A stretch of 18,033 nucleotides of DNA from Candidatus Fermentibacterota bacterium. Its GTDB lineage: Bacteria > JAFGKV01. Both the position numbers and the translations under genes were made by a program. This document shows positions 6,600 to 14,925 of the stretch, piece after piece. The DNA lies in assembly GCA_030620115.1 (NCBI GenBank), contig JAUXFG010000075.1, forward strand, positions 1-18,033, in the 5' to 3' direction. Position 1 is the stretch's first letter. The number at the start of each line of letters is the position of its first letter. The notes beneath the pieces are model-generated. The model ran no database searches and was not told the DNA's origin. It was given only the letters and a program-made list of their open reading frames with translations.

Positions 6600-7754
6600 G
6601 TGATTGTTCTGTTTTGTGCATTCCTACTCATCGCTGATTCCACGCAGTGCGTTCTCCTGCCTACGCCACCGCCTACTGTCATGGATGTCCCAAATGATAA
6701 CGGGCACGCCCTGGACATCACCTGGGAACCATCACATGCTGAATCTTCAGGGCTTGTCACCGCGTATGAAGTATGGCGTAGCGAATCGCGAACCGGGCCA
6801 TTCGAGCTAAGGGGAGCTACCCCCCCTGGTCTGTGCGAGTATAGAGACAGAGGCGACAAGGATCCTGCTTCTTCCAACCACTTTCCATCCGGAAGACCCT
6901 ACATCTATTTCATCAGAACTGTCGGCAAGAACGAACAGGCCGATTCGCGCTACAGTGCGGAAGTCGCCGCAACCGGGCAGTGGTACCACAAAGGGAAAAC
7001 CCCGGTTCTCATTGGGACATTGTTGTTCTCCGCCCTGGCGCTCTACTTCGTGCAGATTGCACGGAAAGGGAAGAAGCTCTACATACGCCCCTTGGCCGGC
7101 ATATCCGCTGTTGACGAGGCCATCGGCCGCGCCACAGAGATGGGTAAGCCCATTCTCTACCTTCTGGGAAGCGGAAGCGCCTCAGGCATCGCCACCATCG
7201 CGTCGTACGCAATCCTTGGCCGAGTAGCAAGAAAGACAGCCGAGTACAGAACGCGGCTCATGGTTCCCTGCAAAGACCCCGTAGTCATGACCGTTGCCCA
7301 GGAAACCGTGAAGGGCGCCTATGCGGAGGCTGGGCAGCCTGACGCCTACGATGAGGACAGCGTCTTCTACATAACCTCCATGCAATTCGCGTTTGTGGCC
7401 GCAGTCAGTGGTATCATGCTGAGAGAGAAGCCTGCCACGAACTTCTACATGGGCAGCTTCTATGCGGAGAGCCTCTTTCTTGCCGAGACCGGCTCCAGTG
7501 CGGGGTCTATTCAAATATCCGGTACCGAACAGGTGGCTCAGATTCCATTCTTTGTCGTAGCCACAGACTATACGCTGATTGGCGAAGAGCTGTTTGCCGC
7601 CAGTGCCTATCTAGGCGGTGATCCCTTGCTGTTGGGTACTCTGAAAGCGCAGGACTACGCCAAGGCTGTCCTCATGTTCATCCTCGCCGCGGGAGCTTTG
7701 TCGATAACTCTGGGATGGAGCTGGTTTGCCCAACTCTTCAAGGTGGCTCTGTAG
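6600..7754 (+). CDS. FN3-domain membrane protein with DUF6754-type domain
   Basis: This is the first gene of a four-gene operon. The 384-residue product begins with a signal peptide or N-terminal anchor (VLFCAFLLIADS). A fibronectin type III-like domain follows (about 25-125, with ALDITWEPS, TAYEVWRS and YIYFIRTV), then a membrane helix (136-153). Next is a long domain starting VDEAIGRATEMGKPILYLLG that I recognise as DUF6754-like, a family of unknown function. A second helix (about 354-376) closes the protein. The N-terminal FN3 domain is probably outside the cytoplasm and the DUF6754 domain on the other face, though topology is inferred. The stop codon overlaps the next start by one base (TAGTG), which indicates translational coupling. 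Confidence 0.8.
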   Translation: MIVLFCAFLLIADSTQCVLLPTPPPTVMDVPNDNGHALDITWEPSHAESSGLVTAYEVWRSESRTGPFELRGATPPGLCEYRDRGDKDPASSNHFPSGRPYIYFIRTVGKNEQADSRYSAEVAATGQWYHKGKTPVLIGTLLFSALALYFVQIARKGKKLYIRPLAGISAVDEAIGRATEMGKPILYLLGSGSASGIATIASYAILGRVARKTAEYRTRLMVPCKDPVVMTVAQETVKGAYAEAGQPDAYDEDSVFYITSMQFAFVAAVSGIMLREKPATNFYMGSFYAESLFLAETGSSAGSIQISGTEQVAQIPFFVVATDYTLIGEELFAASAYLGGDPLLLGTLKAQDYAKAVLMFILAAGALSITLGWSWFAQLFKVAL

Positions 7755-8371
7755 TGAAGCGGCAGGTCCCACTCGCTCTGGTATTCATCACGGGGATGCT
7801 GCTTGTTATTCAGTACTTCGTACCGCACGATTACTCGGAGTTCCTCTATGAGTACTCGTTGGACTGGGTGATCGTCATCGGGATATTTGCCACTGCTCTG
7901 GGCCTATGGAGTCTCGTGAAGGTGACGACCGGCAAGGTCCATCGTCGCCAAAAAGGCTGGGGTTACTCAGTAGTCACTCTGGTAGGCTTGGCGGTGATGT
8001 TGTTCGCCGGGCCGATCTGGGGAATCGAAGAAGGCACCATTTTCATGAAATTCTTTTGGTATATCTATACCCCAATCCAGTCTACCATGTTCTCCCTCCT
8101 TGCGTTTTTCATTGCGTCCGCGGCGTACAGGTCCTTCAGGGTGCGATCGCTGGTTGCCACCGTGCTCCTCGTCTCCGCCCTTGTGATCATGATGAGGCTC
8201 ATTCCTATAGGTCCTTTCTCGAACTTCAATCAGACACTGGCCGGTTGGATTCTCTCCGTTCCCAACATGGCGGCCAAGAGAGCCATTGCCATGGGTGTAG
8301 GGTTGGGCGCCATGGCCACCGCACTGAAAGTTGTCACCGGCATCGAACGTTCCTACCTGGGAAAGGATTAG
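7754..8371 (+). CDS. Six-helix membrane protein of the DUF6754 cassette
   Basis: The 205-residue product has six predicted membrane helices, roughly 4-22, 36-56, 70-90, 107-125, 133-151 and 175-195. The best preserved-looking part is the fourth helix and its loop, FFWYIYTPIQSTMFSLLAFF followed by IASAAYRSFRVRS. Few charged residues lie inside the helices, so an ion channel or classical carrier is not suggested. GTG at 7754 is the natural start: it overlaps the previous stop, and AAGGTGG lies just upstream (7739-7745). It is probably a membrane partner of the DUF6754 protein. I know of similar proteins only as hypothetical genes beside DUF6754. Confidence 0.8.
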   Translation: MKRQVPLALVFITGMLLVIQYFVPHDYSEFLYEYSLDWVIVIGIFATALGLWSLVKVTTGKVHRRQKGWGYSVVTLVGLAVMLFAGPIWGIEEGTIFMKFFWYIYTPIQSTMFSLLAFFIASAAYRSFRVRSLVATVLLVSALVIMMRLIPIGPFSNFNQTLAGWILSVPNMAAKRAIAMGVGLGAMATALKVVTGIERSYLGKD

Positions 8372-8380
8372 CCGGAACAG

Positions 8381-9208
8381 ATGTCTATCCACGAGAAGCT
8401 CTTGTCAATCGACCGGCGGTGGATATTCATCGTTCTTGGGATCTCAGTGGTCGCACCTGTTTTTGTGCGGTTTTCCGTGCCGATCCACATTACTGACGAA
8501 GTGAGGTCGGTTCACGAATTCGTGGAGGATACGAAACCCGGTGAGATCATCTTCTTGGCCATCGATTATGATCCCCAAACCATGGCAGAGCTACACCCAA
8601 TGACCTACTCCATCATGAGACAGTGCTTTGGCAAAGGGATAAAGCTTATCATCTCGGCGCTCTCACAGAATGGTCCAGGCATGGCCGAACAAGCAATAGG
8701 AGAGATTGCGCGGGAGACCGGCGCCGTAAACGGAGAGGACTATGCATATCTGGGTTATAAGCCATATTTCGGTATAGTCATTCTGGCCATGGGTCAGGAT
8801 TTCCGTATCCCGTTCCCCGAAGACTACTACGGTACCCTACTGGATTCGCTCCCCATGATGAAAGGCGTACGCAACTACGACGACATTCGTGGCGTACTAG
8901 ATATATCAGGCGGCAACATAACCGACTCCTGGATTGCATATGCGAATGGGAGATATCAGGTGCCTGTGGCTTTGGGTGTGACGGGCGTCATGGCCTCAGA
9001 CTACTATCCCTTTCTGCAGTCCGAGCAAATATTCGGCATATTGGGCGGCATGAAGGGCGCGGCAGAGTACGAGATGCTTTGTCATAGAAAAGGCCCCGCG
9101 GTAGAAGGGATGAAAATCCAGACAGTAGCCCACAGCGTCATCATCGTCCTCATCCTGCTGGGGAATGTGGGATACTTCATCGCTCGACGAAAAAGGCAAG
9201 GGTCATGA
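8381..9208 (+). CDS. Double-anchored Rossmann-like membrane protein of the cassette
   Basis: The 275-residue product has one helix at each end (about 13-32 and 251-268) and a soluble middle of about 215 residues. The middle reads like an alternating alpha/beta fold. It has a strand ending in an acidic loop (IIFLAIDYDPQTMAELHPM, 56-74), then GKGIKLIISAL and YAYLGYKPYFGIVILAMGQD. PEDYYGT, NYDDI, WIAYANGRYQVPVALGVTGV and FGILGGMKGAAEYE follow. The IDYDP and GGMKGAAEYE segments are the most likely functional sites, but no catalytic set could be matched to a known enzyme. The start is ATG at 8381, ten bases after the previous stop, with a weak AAAGGA site. The last four bases overlap the next gene (ATGA). 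Confidence 0.8.
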   Translation: MSIHEKLLSIDRRWIFIVLGISVVAPVFVRFSVPIHITDEVRSVHEFVEDTKPGEIIFLAIDYDPQTMAELHPMTYSIMRQCFGKGIKLIISALSQNGPGMAEQAIGEIARETGAVNGEDYAYLGYKPYFGIVILAMGQDFRIPFPEDYYGTLLDSLPMMKGVRNYDDIRGVLDISGGNITDSWIAYANGRYQVPVALGVTGVMASDYYPFLQSEQIFGILGGMKGAAEYEMLCHRKGPAVEGMKIQTVAHSVIIVLILLGNVGYFIARRKRQGS

Positions 9209-9825
9209 GCAGCGCCGAGCTTGTTTGGAATGGTCTTGCCGCTTTTTTCACGCTTTGCGTTTTTTCTTTTCTGTACAAGGACAATCCATTCTATCGCTTT
9301 GCCGAGCATATAGTTGTTGGTGTTTCCGCCGGCTATTTCGCGATTATTCTCTACTACAATGGATTAGTTCCAAAACTGATCAATCCTGTCTTCCATCAAG
9401 GGAAACTTCACTACATAGTTCCAGGGCTCTTGGGCCTCCTGATGTGGACTCGATTCTCCAAGAAGTGGAGCTGGCTCTCGCGCTATTCCATTGCCGTGTA
9501 CATGGGAGTAGCAACCGGTGTGGTGATACCGCTCTATATGTACACCCACATCCTTCGGCAGGCCGAAGCGACCATGGTCCCCATCGGATTCACGAGCCTT
9601 CCTCTGATCAACAATCTACTGGTGTTGATTGGTGTGCTTTCAGGACTCGTCTATTTCTTCTTCTCAAAGGCCCATACCGGCGTGTTCGGGGCGATCTCAA
9701 GGGTAGGAATACTCGTGCTGATGATCGGGTTCGGCGCAGGGTTTGGGCTCACGGTCATGGGCCGAATTTCCCTCCTTGTGGATCGTATTCTCTTCCTTAG
9801 GGACTATATCAGCCAGCTGTTCTGA
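9205..9825 (+). CDS. Second six-helix membrane protein of the cassette
   Basis: The 206-residue product has about six membrane helices (8-24, 34-52, 68-84, 92-115, 133-152, 165-186). A marked segment, LYKDNPFYRFAEHIVVGVSA, spans the first loop and the start of the second helix. Its start overlaps the end of the previous gene (ATGA at 9205), the usual sign of co-translation. It closes the operon: the next coding sequence is on the other strand and is broken. The protein is unrelated by eye to the other six-helix protein (7754-8371). Two different polytopic proteins therefore accompany the FN3/DUF6754 and Rossmann-like partners. No function is known to me. Confidence 0.8.
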   Translation: MSSAELVWNGLAAFFTLCVFSFLYKDNPFYRFAEHIVVGVSAGYFAIILYYNGLVPKLINPVFHQGKLHYIVPGLLGLLMWTRFSKKWSWLSRYSIAVYMGVATGVVIPLYMYTHILRQAEATMVPIGFTSLPLINNLLVLIGVLSGLVYFFFSKAHTGVFGAISRVGILVLMIGFGAGFGLTVMGRISLLVDRILFLRDYISQLF

Positions 9826-9836
9826 CCTGAATATCT

Positions 9837-9855
9837 CATGAGAAGTCCGGGCTAA
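9837..9855 (+). repeat. Solitary end of element E after the operon
   Basis: CATGAGAAGTCCGGGCTAA matches the right terminal repeat of copy 3 in its core. It begins 11 bases after the stop at 9825 and lies between two converging genes. Confidence 0.65.
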
Positions 9856-9870
9856 CCTGGACTACCAGGA

Positions 9871-10238
9871 TCATTGTATATCGGACATGGACATGTTGCG
9901 CGCTTGGGCGCGTTCGACCATCCATTCCTGGATATTCGAAGGAGGAGGGGAGACCTCACCGTGCGGGCGGCATTTCATGGTCAGTGCTCCGGTTGGGCAT
10001 GCCGCGGCACAGAGTCCACAGCCTGAACATCGCTCATATCAATATGCACGGTGAAATCTGAGCGAGCGATGGCGATGGACGGTTCTGGAGTCAGTCGCAT
10101 CACCGCGGCCAAGCCTGCCTCTTCAGGAGCGAATATTTTTTGAAGAAGCCGAAGCTCAATCCCGCTTTTCGTTGCAGGGAAACCATTTGGAATAGCGTCA
10201 AGGCGTTGGGCCAACCTACGGTAGATGCTTGTCTCCAT
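9871..10238 (-). pseudogene. 4Fe-4S ferredoxin-type protein, internally deleted and frameshifted
   Basis: The 5' part is well preserved: an ATG at 10238 after GAGGAG, then ETSIYRRLAQRLDAIPNGFP, IELRLLQKIFAPEEAGLAA and MRLTPEPS. This is the typical N-terminus of a family of 4Fe-4S proteins of several hundred residues that carry a winged-helix-like start. The frame then jumps to material normally found just before the cluster (SDFTVHIDMS). The cluster itself, CSGCGLCAAACP (9997-10029, CxxCxxCxxxCP), lies in another frame one base off, and the protein end runs on to TGA at 9871. A large central part is missing and one base is lost near 10030-10035. The native frame instead stops at 9981. It lies 60 bases downstream of the protease gene on the same strand. 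Confidence 0.85.
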
Positions 10239-10297
10239 GCACCACTCTCCTCTCGTATGTGATATCGAGGAGCGGATATGACATTGCGGAACCTGTA

Positions 10298-13200
10298 CTA
10301 ACGGATGACCACTATCTTCCCCGCTTTCTTGCCGGCCGCGCTCAGAACGTGGTAGAGATAGACACCACTGGAGACTGTGCAGCCATTCCGATCCCGACCG
10401 TCCCATTCCACCACGCCGTCCGCGTTCCACTCCTGAAGCGAAGCGATGCGCCGCCCGGCAAGATTGTAGAGGTGAACAGTCGCATCCCTTGGTGCGCCGG
10501 TGAAGCATATTGTCGTGCCTTCAGCCACCCTCCAGGGGTTAGGAACGGGTTCCCAGGAATCAAGATCATCGGCAAAGAAGTATAGCCCGATACTGTCACC
10601 TTCCCCCGGCTTGATCCGGTTTCCATGGATATCTTGAGCGTCTTGAATGGTCAGCACATATTGCGCGCCATCAAGCATCGAGGGGGGAGTCACCAATAGC
10701 CTGAATTCTCTCGGGTCGGCGCTGCTGCGATGGAACTCGAGAATCTCGAGGGGTGGATTGAATGCGAGATTGTCCGACGCAAGGAGACTGTCAGGAGTAC
10801 TGTTGAAACAGACAGATATCCAGCCATCTCCCTGGTAGGCTGCCTGCGCAAGGTAGAAGGACGTCTCCCGTCTGATCACGATCTCTACTGCGGTATCAAA
10901 CGGAACGACTACACCAGTCGTGTCTTTCACCCCTTGAATACACAGAAGATAAAAACCGTCATCCTCCGGAAAGGAGCTGAATGCCAGAAGTACCCCTTGA
11001 TTCTGATGAGTCAAAATGGCGGAGCTTGGGGTGAATGGGCCGGGTTCCAAACGATAATGACCAGGTTCTTTGGCACTGTTGTCATCCAGCGGTTCGTTGA
11101 ATTCGAGAGCAATATGGGAGGGCGGAACGCAGGTTGCGCTGAGGAGTTCAGGAGGGGTATTGGTCGCCACCGAGACGGGATAGCTGAGGGCTCCTTCGGA
11201 TGGCGTTGAAGAACTATCAATAGTAGCCACTGAATACCAGTAGTCCACATGAAGTTCCAGTCCGGAGTCCAGGAACTCCGGAGGATCAACGATTATTATT
11301 GGTTCCAACTGATCCGGTGCCCGCCCGCGATAGACCCTATAGCGGTCTGCGCTCACCACCGCTGACCACTGAAGCATCACGTCGGTTGAAGAGATTGGCG
11401 TTGCCTTCACAAAGCCGGGAGGTTGCGGGCCGGGGAAGGCCCCGGGAGCACGAAATACGGTAGAGTGATCGGGGAAACTAATGACAAGTTCGTTGCGAGG
11501 ACCTTCGGGGCCTACGGCGCCATCCAGGTCAGCAATGATCACTGCGGGTGAGCTGGCGCCATGGCAGTACCAGAAGACTGCCAGGCTATCTCCAGCCTCC
11601 TGATAATCAAATACATAGAAGTCGGGGTAGGCGCAGACAGCAATCTCATCATCTCCATCTCCATCAAGATCTCCTGCTCCAAGGCCGTTTTGACCTGTAC
11701 TCGTGATCACGCCGAACAGCACGGTCTCCCAGAACGGCTGGAGCTCTGCCCCATTGCTGCGGAATCCCACTAGATTCCAACGCCGCGCATCGAAGTTGTG
11801 TTCGAGATTGAGATTCTCGGCAAGTCTGCACATACCGACCAGCTCGTCCACTCCGTCCCCGTCGAGATCGGCGGCGACTACTGAATGCGCGCAGCCTTGT
11901 TCGCCCAAGCTGCTACTGCCGGCCCAACAGAACTCAAACTCGTTGTCTGCCACGGACTCAAACCCTATGAAGCTGCCTTTATCCTCACAGAAAACGACCT
12001 CTCTACGTCCATCTCCGTCGAAGTCTCCGGAGGTCATGCCTCGCAGAACGAAGTTTGACGAGTGATCCACCGGGTTCCACAACGTATCGACGACAGCCAA
12101 GGAGTCATTTGCCACGGCCTCTTGAACGAGGATCGCCTTGTGGGGATAGATCCCTTGAATGATGGAGTAGATTTCTCCCCATCCATCGCCATCAGCATCC
12201 GACATACCCACAGCCAAGACATGTGATGAGTCACCCCACGCCAGTCTGCTCGGGAACTCGCCCGGCCCTGCAGATTCCCAGCCGTAATGGCTGAACACGT
12301 TCGTTGATTCGGCAACGAGAGGGACATAGTAGGTTCCCAGGATTTCGATAAGCCCGTCTTGATCTGCATCTCCGGCAGAGAGGGGATACATCTGCATGGC
12401 GCCACATGGCACTTCAGTGATTTCCAAGGAAGAGCTTGCTTCGAAAATCCGCATTGGTCCCAATGTGGTTTTCCCGGCGTTTCCAAAAGGTATCATCTCG
12501 CCGATCACGATTTCATGAAGGCCGTCATTGTCGAAGTCCGTTATGTCCGGAGTTAGATAGCCGGGCGGCAGTGTTTCTACTACGGGATCGAGTGTTGCAT
12601 ATCCAAGGGGCGCTCCGGAGATCGACACCCGATAGAGTAATCGGCTGTTATCTTCAATAGACTCGAGCCCCGCGGTGTTGGTTGCAGACACAAAAAGCTC
12701 CCACGAACCAGGGCCCGGGATCTCTGGCCCAATGAGCCACCGGTGCCATGTGGTCTCGTACTTCAAGGGGTAGACATCGAAATCCTCAGTGGAGTCTGCT
12801 TGCCTCATGTGTACGGCGGCTGATGTGATATCGTCTGTGGTGAATTCCAGAAGATGGTGCCAGTAAGGCCCCTCCAAGACCGTGGTGAGCGTCACCGGTT
12901 CAATCTCAGGAGGAGTACGATCGATCCAGACCGGAATCAATCGTTCGACCTGCACTCCGGCGTGATCCGTGGCAACGATCCGTAACATCTGTCTGCCGTC
13001 AGCAACGTCGTCAATGTGCCAGATTGCCAGAGTGTCGTGTACTACCTGCCTGGCATCCTCTTCATGTATCTGAAACCAGATGATTGGATTGTCCCCATTC
13101 CCGTACGAGAGTTCCCAGTACTCCAGCCCGAGCCCCGCCACGGTCCCGACGATGGCCGCGTCGTGGTAGAGCCCGGAATCAGAGCGCGGCTCATCGATTT

Positions 13201-14656
13201 CAATCCTCAGAGTCTTGTCAATGGCAAGACTGTTCGGGATGTCAATTCGACCTGCGCCGTAATAGCTGTCGCGTCCAGGTGTGCCAAGGTCAATGGCGCC
13301 TGTTTGAATCGCAAACCGAATCTCTTCATTAGAGAACTCAGGATGCAGGGACCGCACCAAGGCGGCAAGACCACTCACATGGGGAGCAGACATCGACGTG
13401 CCGCTAAGCTTCCGATACGAGCTGTCTCTTATTGTACTCATTATTTGGCAGCCCGGCGCCACCACATCTATGGTTGCGCCGTAGTTGGAGTTGCCGGCGA
13501 GATGGTCGTTGCTGTCACTATTGCCCACTGAAAGGGTCTGATCATACCCCGATGGATAGTGAATCGCATCAGTGGCGGAATTGCCGGCAGAGGCTACAAG
13601 TACACAGCCGCTCGCATGGGCATACTCCAGCACATCCTGTATAACCGGTGATACGACCACATCCCCCCAGCTCATGTTGATAACAGCTGCGCCGTTCTGC
13701 GCTGCGTACACAATGGCCGAGGATACATCATCCTCTTGGAGGTAGCCAGAGGCTCCCGCTCGAAGTGCCATTATCCGACATCCTGGCGCTACTCCCGCGA
13801 TGCCGATCCCATTGTCAGCAACCCCACAGGCGATCCCCGCCACATGGGTCCCATGACTGCTTCCGCTCTGGTCCATGGGATCGTTGTCTCGGCCAGTGTA
13901 GTCACCATCGCCCGGGAGTTCAGGGGAATCGGTAAAATCCCACCCCACGACATCATCTATAAAACCGTTTCCGTCATCATCAACACCATTGAGGTCGCCG
14001 CCCTCATCCTCAGGCATGGCATCAAATATGCCGTTCCCATTGACATCTTCTGCCGCATTGATCCAGATGTTCTCAGCCAGATCGGGGTGCAAGTAGTCGA
14101 CGCCCAAGTCTACGACTGCCACGATCACCTCTCTGCTCCCACGCTCGATGGACCATCCTTCTCTTGCCCGGATCTTTTCGAGGCCCCATTGCTGGGATTC
14201 GAGGGAATCAAGGGAGGATTCTGAAGCCAGAATCCTGTAGGAGTGATTGGGGACTACATATTCGATCTTGTCATTGCTCTTGTAGATGGCAATCGCGGCG
14301 TTCAGAGATGAACCTGGTTGCAGGCTGACTGCGCAAATCCTGGAGAGCCCCGAGGCTTCGAACAAGGGATCCGGACCGCCGCGTGGTGTCTTCAATAGGG
14401 GAGTCGCTCTCCTGGCCCTGGCTTCTCGGTGAAGGGATGCTCGGGGGCTCGATTGGTCACCATCTCCGTCGGCCCAAGGCTTGGCGGAGCTCCCCGCTTG
14501 CTCAGTGAACTTGACCAGGAGTTCCTGCCCATGTGCGTTCTGCACCACAAGAAGAACCGTGAGCCACAAGAAAAACCAGCTGATACTCATAAAGCTCAGA
14601 AAAGATAGAGGCTTGTTCTCCCCGTGATTGGATAACTTGAAAGAAAAGATCCTCAC
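10298..14656 (-). CDS. Secreted subtilisin-family (S8) serine protease with FG-GAP, FN3 and FlgD-like tail
   Basis: The product is a very large exported protease of 1452 residues. The order is: signal peptide (core about 26-38, likely cut near AHG-Q at 43), propeptide region (about 45-150) and S8 domain with Asp183 (AVVDLGVD), His268 (GSSHGTHVAG), oxyanion Asn359 (ASAGN) and Ser421 (GTSMSAPHVSG). The domain carries an acidic NGVDDDGNGFIDD insertion (223-235) like a calcium-binding loop. Six FG-GAP-like DxDxDG motifs follow (about 705-1020), for example DLDGDGVDEL. An FN3-like domain (about 1080-1165), Ig-like domains (about 1170-1365) and a C-terminal FlgD-like domain (about 1378-1452) complete it. 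The latter has VHLYNLAGRRI, WDGRDRNG and SGVYLYHV, as in T9SS-type sorting ends. The GTG start at 14656 is supported by AGGAGG. A TTG 63 bases upstream is less likely. Confidence 0.93.
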   Translation of the reverse strand: MRIFSFKLSNHGENKPLSFLSFMSISWFFLWLTVLLVVQNAHGQELLVKFTEQAGSSAKPWADGDGDQSSPRASLHREARARRATPLLKTPRGGPDPLFEASGLSRICAVSLQPGSSLNAAIAIYKSNDKIEYVVPNHSYRILASESSLDSLESQQWGLEKIRAREGWSIERGSREVIVAVVDLGVDYLHPDLAENIWINAAEDVNGNGIFDAMPEDEGGDLNGVDDDGNGFIDDVVGWDFTDSPELPGDGDYTGRDNDPMDQSGSSHGTHVAGIACGVADNGIGIAGVAPGCRIMALRAGASGYLQEDDVSSAIVYAAQNGAAVINMSWGDVVVSPVIQDVLEYAHASGCVLVASAGNSATDAIHYPSGYDQTLSVGNSDSNDHLAGNSNYGATIDVVAPGCQIMSTIRDSSYRKLSGTSMSAPHVSGLAALVRSLHPEFSNEEIRFAIQTGAIDLGTPGRDSYYGAGRIDIPNSLAIDKTLRIEIDEPRSDSGLYHDAAIVGTVAGLGLEYWELSYGNGDNPIIWFQIHEEDARQVVHDTLAIWHIDDVADGRQMLRIVATDHAGVQVERLIPVWIDRTPPEIEPVTLTTVLEGPYWHHLLEFTTDDITSAAVHMRQADSTEDFDVYPLKYETTWHRWLIGPEIPGPGSWELFVSATNTAGLESIEDNSRLLYRVSISGAPLGYATLDPVVETLPPGYLTPDITDFDNDGLHEIVIGEMIPFGNAGKTTLGPMRIFEASSSLEITEVPCGAMQMYPLSAGDADQDGLIEILGTYYVPLVAESTNVFSHYGWESAGPGEFPSRLAWGDSSHVLAVGMSDADGDGWGEIYSIIQGIYPHKAILVQEAVANDSLAVVDTLWNPVDHSSNFVLRGMTSGDFDGDGRREVVFCEDKGSFIGFESVADNEFEFCWAGSSSLGEQGCAHSVVAADLDGDGVDELVGMCRLAENLNLEHNFDARRWNLVGFRSNGAELQPFWETVLFGVITSTGQNGLGAGDLDGDGDDEIAVCAYPDFYVFDYQEAGDSLAVFWYCHGASSPAVIIADLDGAVGPEGPRNELVISFPDHSTVFRAPGAFPGPQPPGFVKATPISSTDVMLQWSAVVSADRYRVYRGRAPDQLEPIIIVDPPEFLDSGLELHVDYWYSVATIDSSSTPSEGALSYPVSVATNTPPELLSATCVPPSHIALEFNEPLDDNSAKEPGHYRLEPGPFTPSSAILTHQNQGVLLAFSSFPEDDGFYLLCIQGVKDTTGVVVPFDTAVEIVIRRETSFYLAQAAYQGDGWISVCFNSTPDSLLASDNLAFNPPLEILEFHRSSADPREFRLLVTPPSMLDGAQYVLTIQDAQDIHGNRIKPGEGDSIGLYFFADDLDSWEPVPNPWRVAEGTTICFTGAPRDATVHLYNLAGRRIASLQEWNADGVVEWDGRDRNGCTVSSGVYLYHVLSAAGKKAGKIVVIR

Positions 14657-14925
14657 CGTGGTTCCTCCTGTCAGCTGTCTACTCCATCTATCCGTCGGAA
14701 CAAGAAGTCTTTTCACCAATTAATGAGAGGCAATTTCAGCTCGGCTTGCCCTCATGCTTCACATCGATGGCTCCTCTCCTGCAATCCCCAATCATAAACC
14801 CTGAACTATGGATTGAGGATTCAAAAGGGAGTCGGGCCAGGGTTCAAGGCGAGAGATGCGCGGGAGATGAATGGTTCACCAGGTCATGGACGCAGCCCGC
14901 ATATTCCGTGAAATGCGCGGGTCAG
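14657..14925. other. Spacer between the two exported-protein genes
   Basis: The 269 bases between the FG-GAP gene and the protease gene (both minus strand) hold no gene. Near the protease start lies its ribosome binding site. No convincing terminator with a T-run was seen, so read-through from the FG-GAP gene into the protease gene is possible. Confidence 0.5.
14664..14669 (-). promoter_or_regulatory. Ribosome binding site that fixes the protease start
   Basis: On the minus strand this reads AGGAGG, seven bases before the GTG at 14656. Neither the longer TTG start (14719) nor the internal ATG that begins MSISW has a comparable site. Confidence 0.75.

Noticed and set aside
13016-13531. Long plus-strand open frame (171 codons) opposite the protease gene
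   Set aside because: It lies wholly antisense to the S8 domain, whose catalytic motifs are certain. Its product is a shadow with no domain and no ribosome binding site.
14676-14714. TTG start giving a 1473-residue protease
   Set aside because: It lacks a ribosome binding site, while GTG at 14656 follows AGGAGG at a standard distance and gives a better signal peptide.
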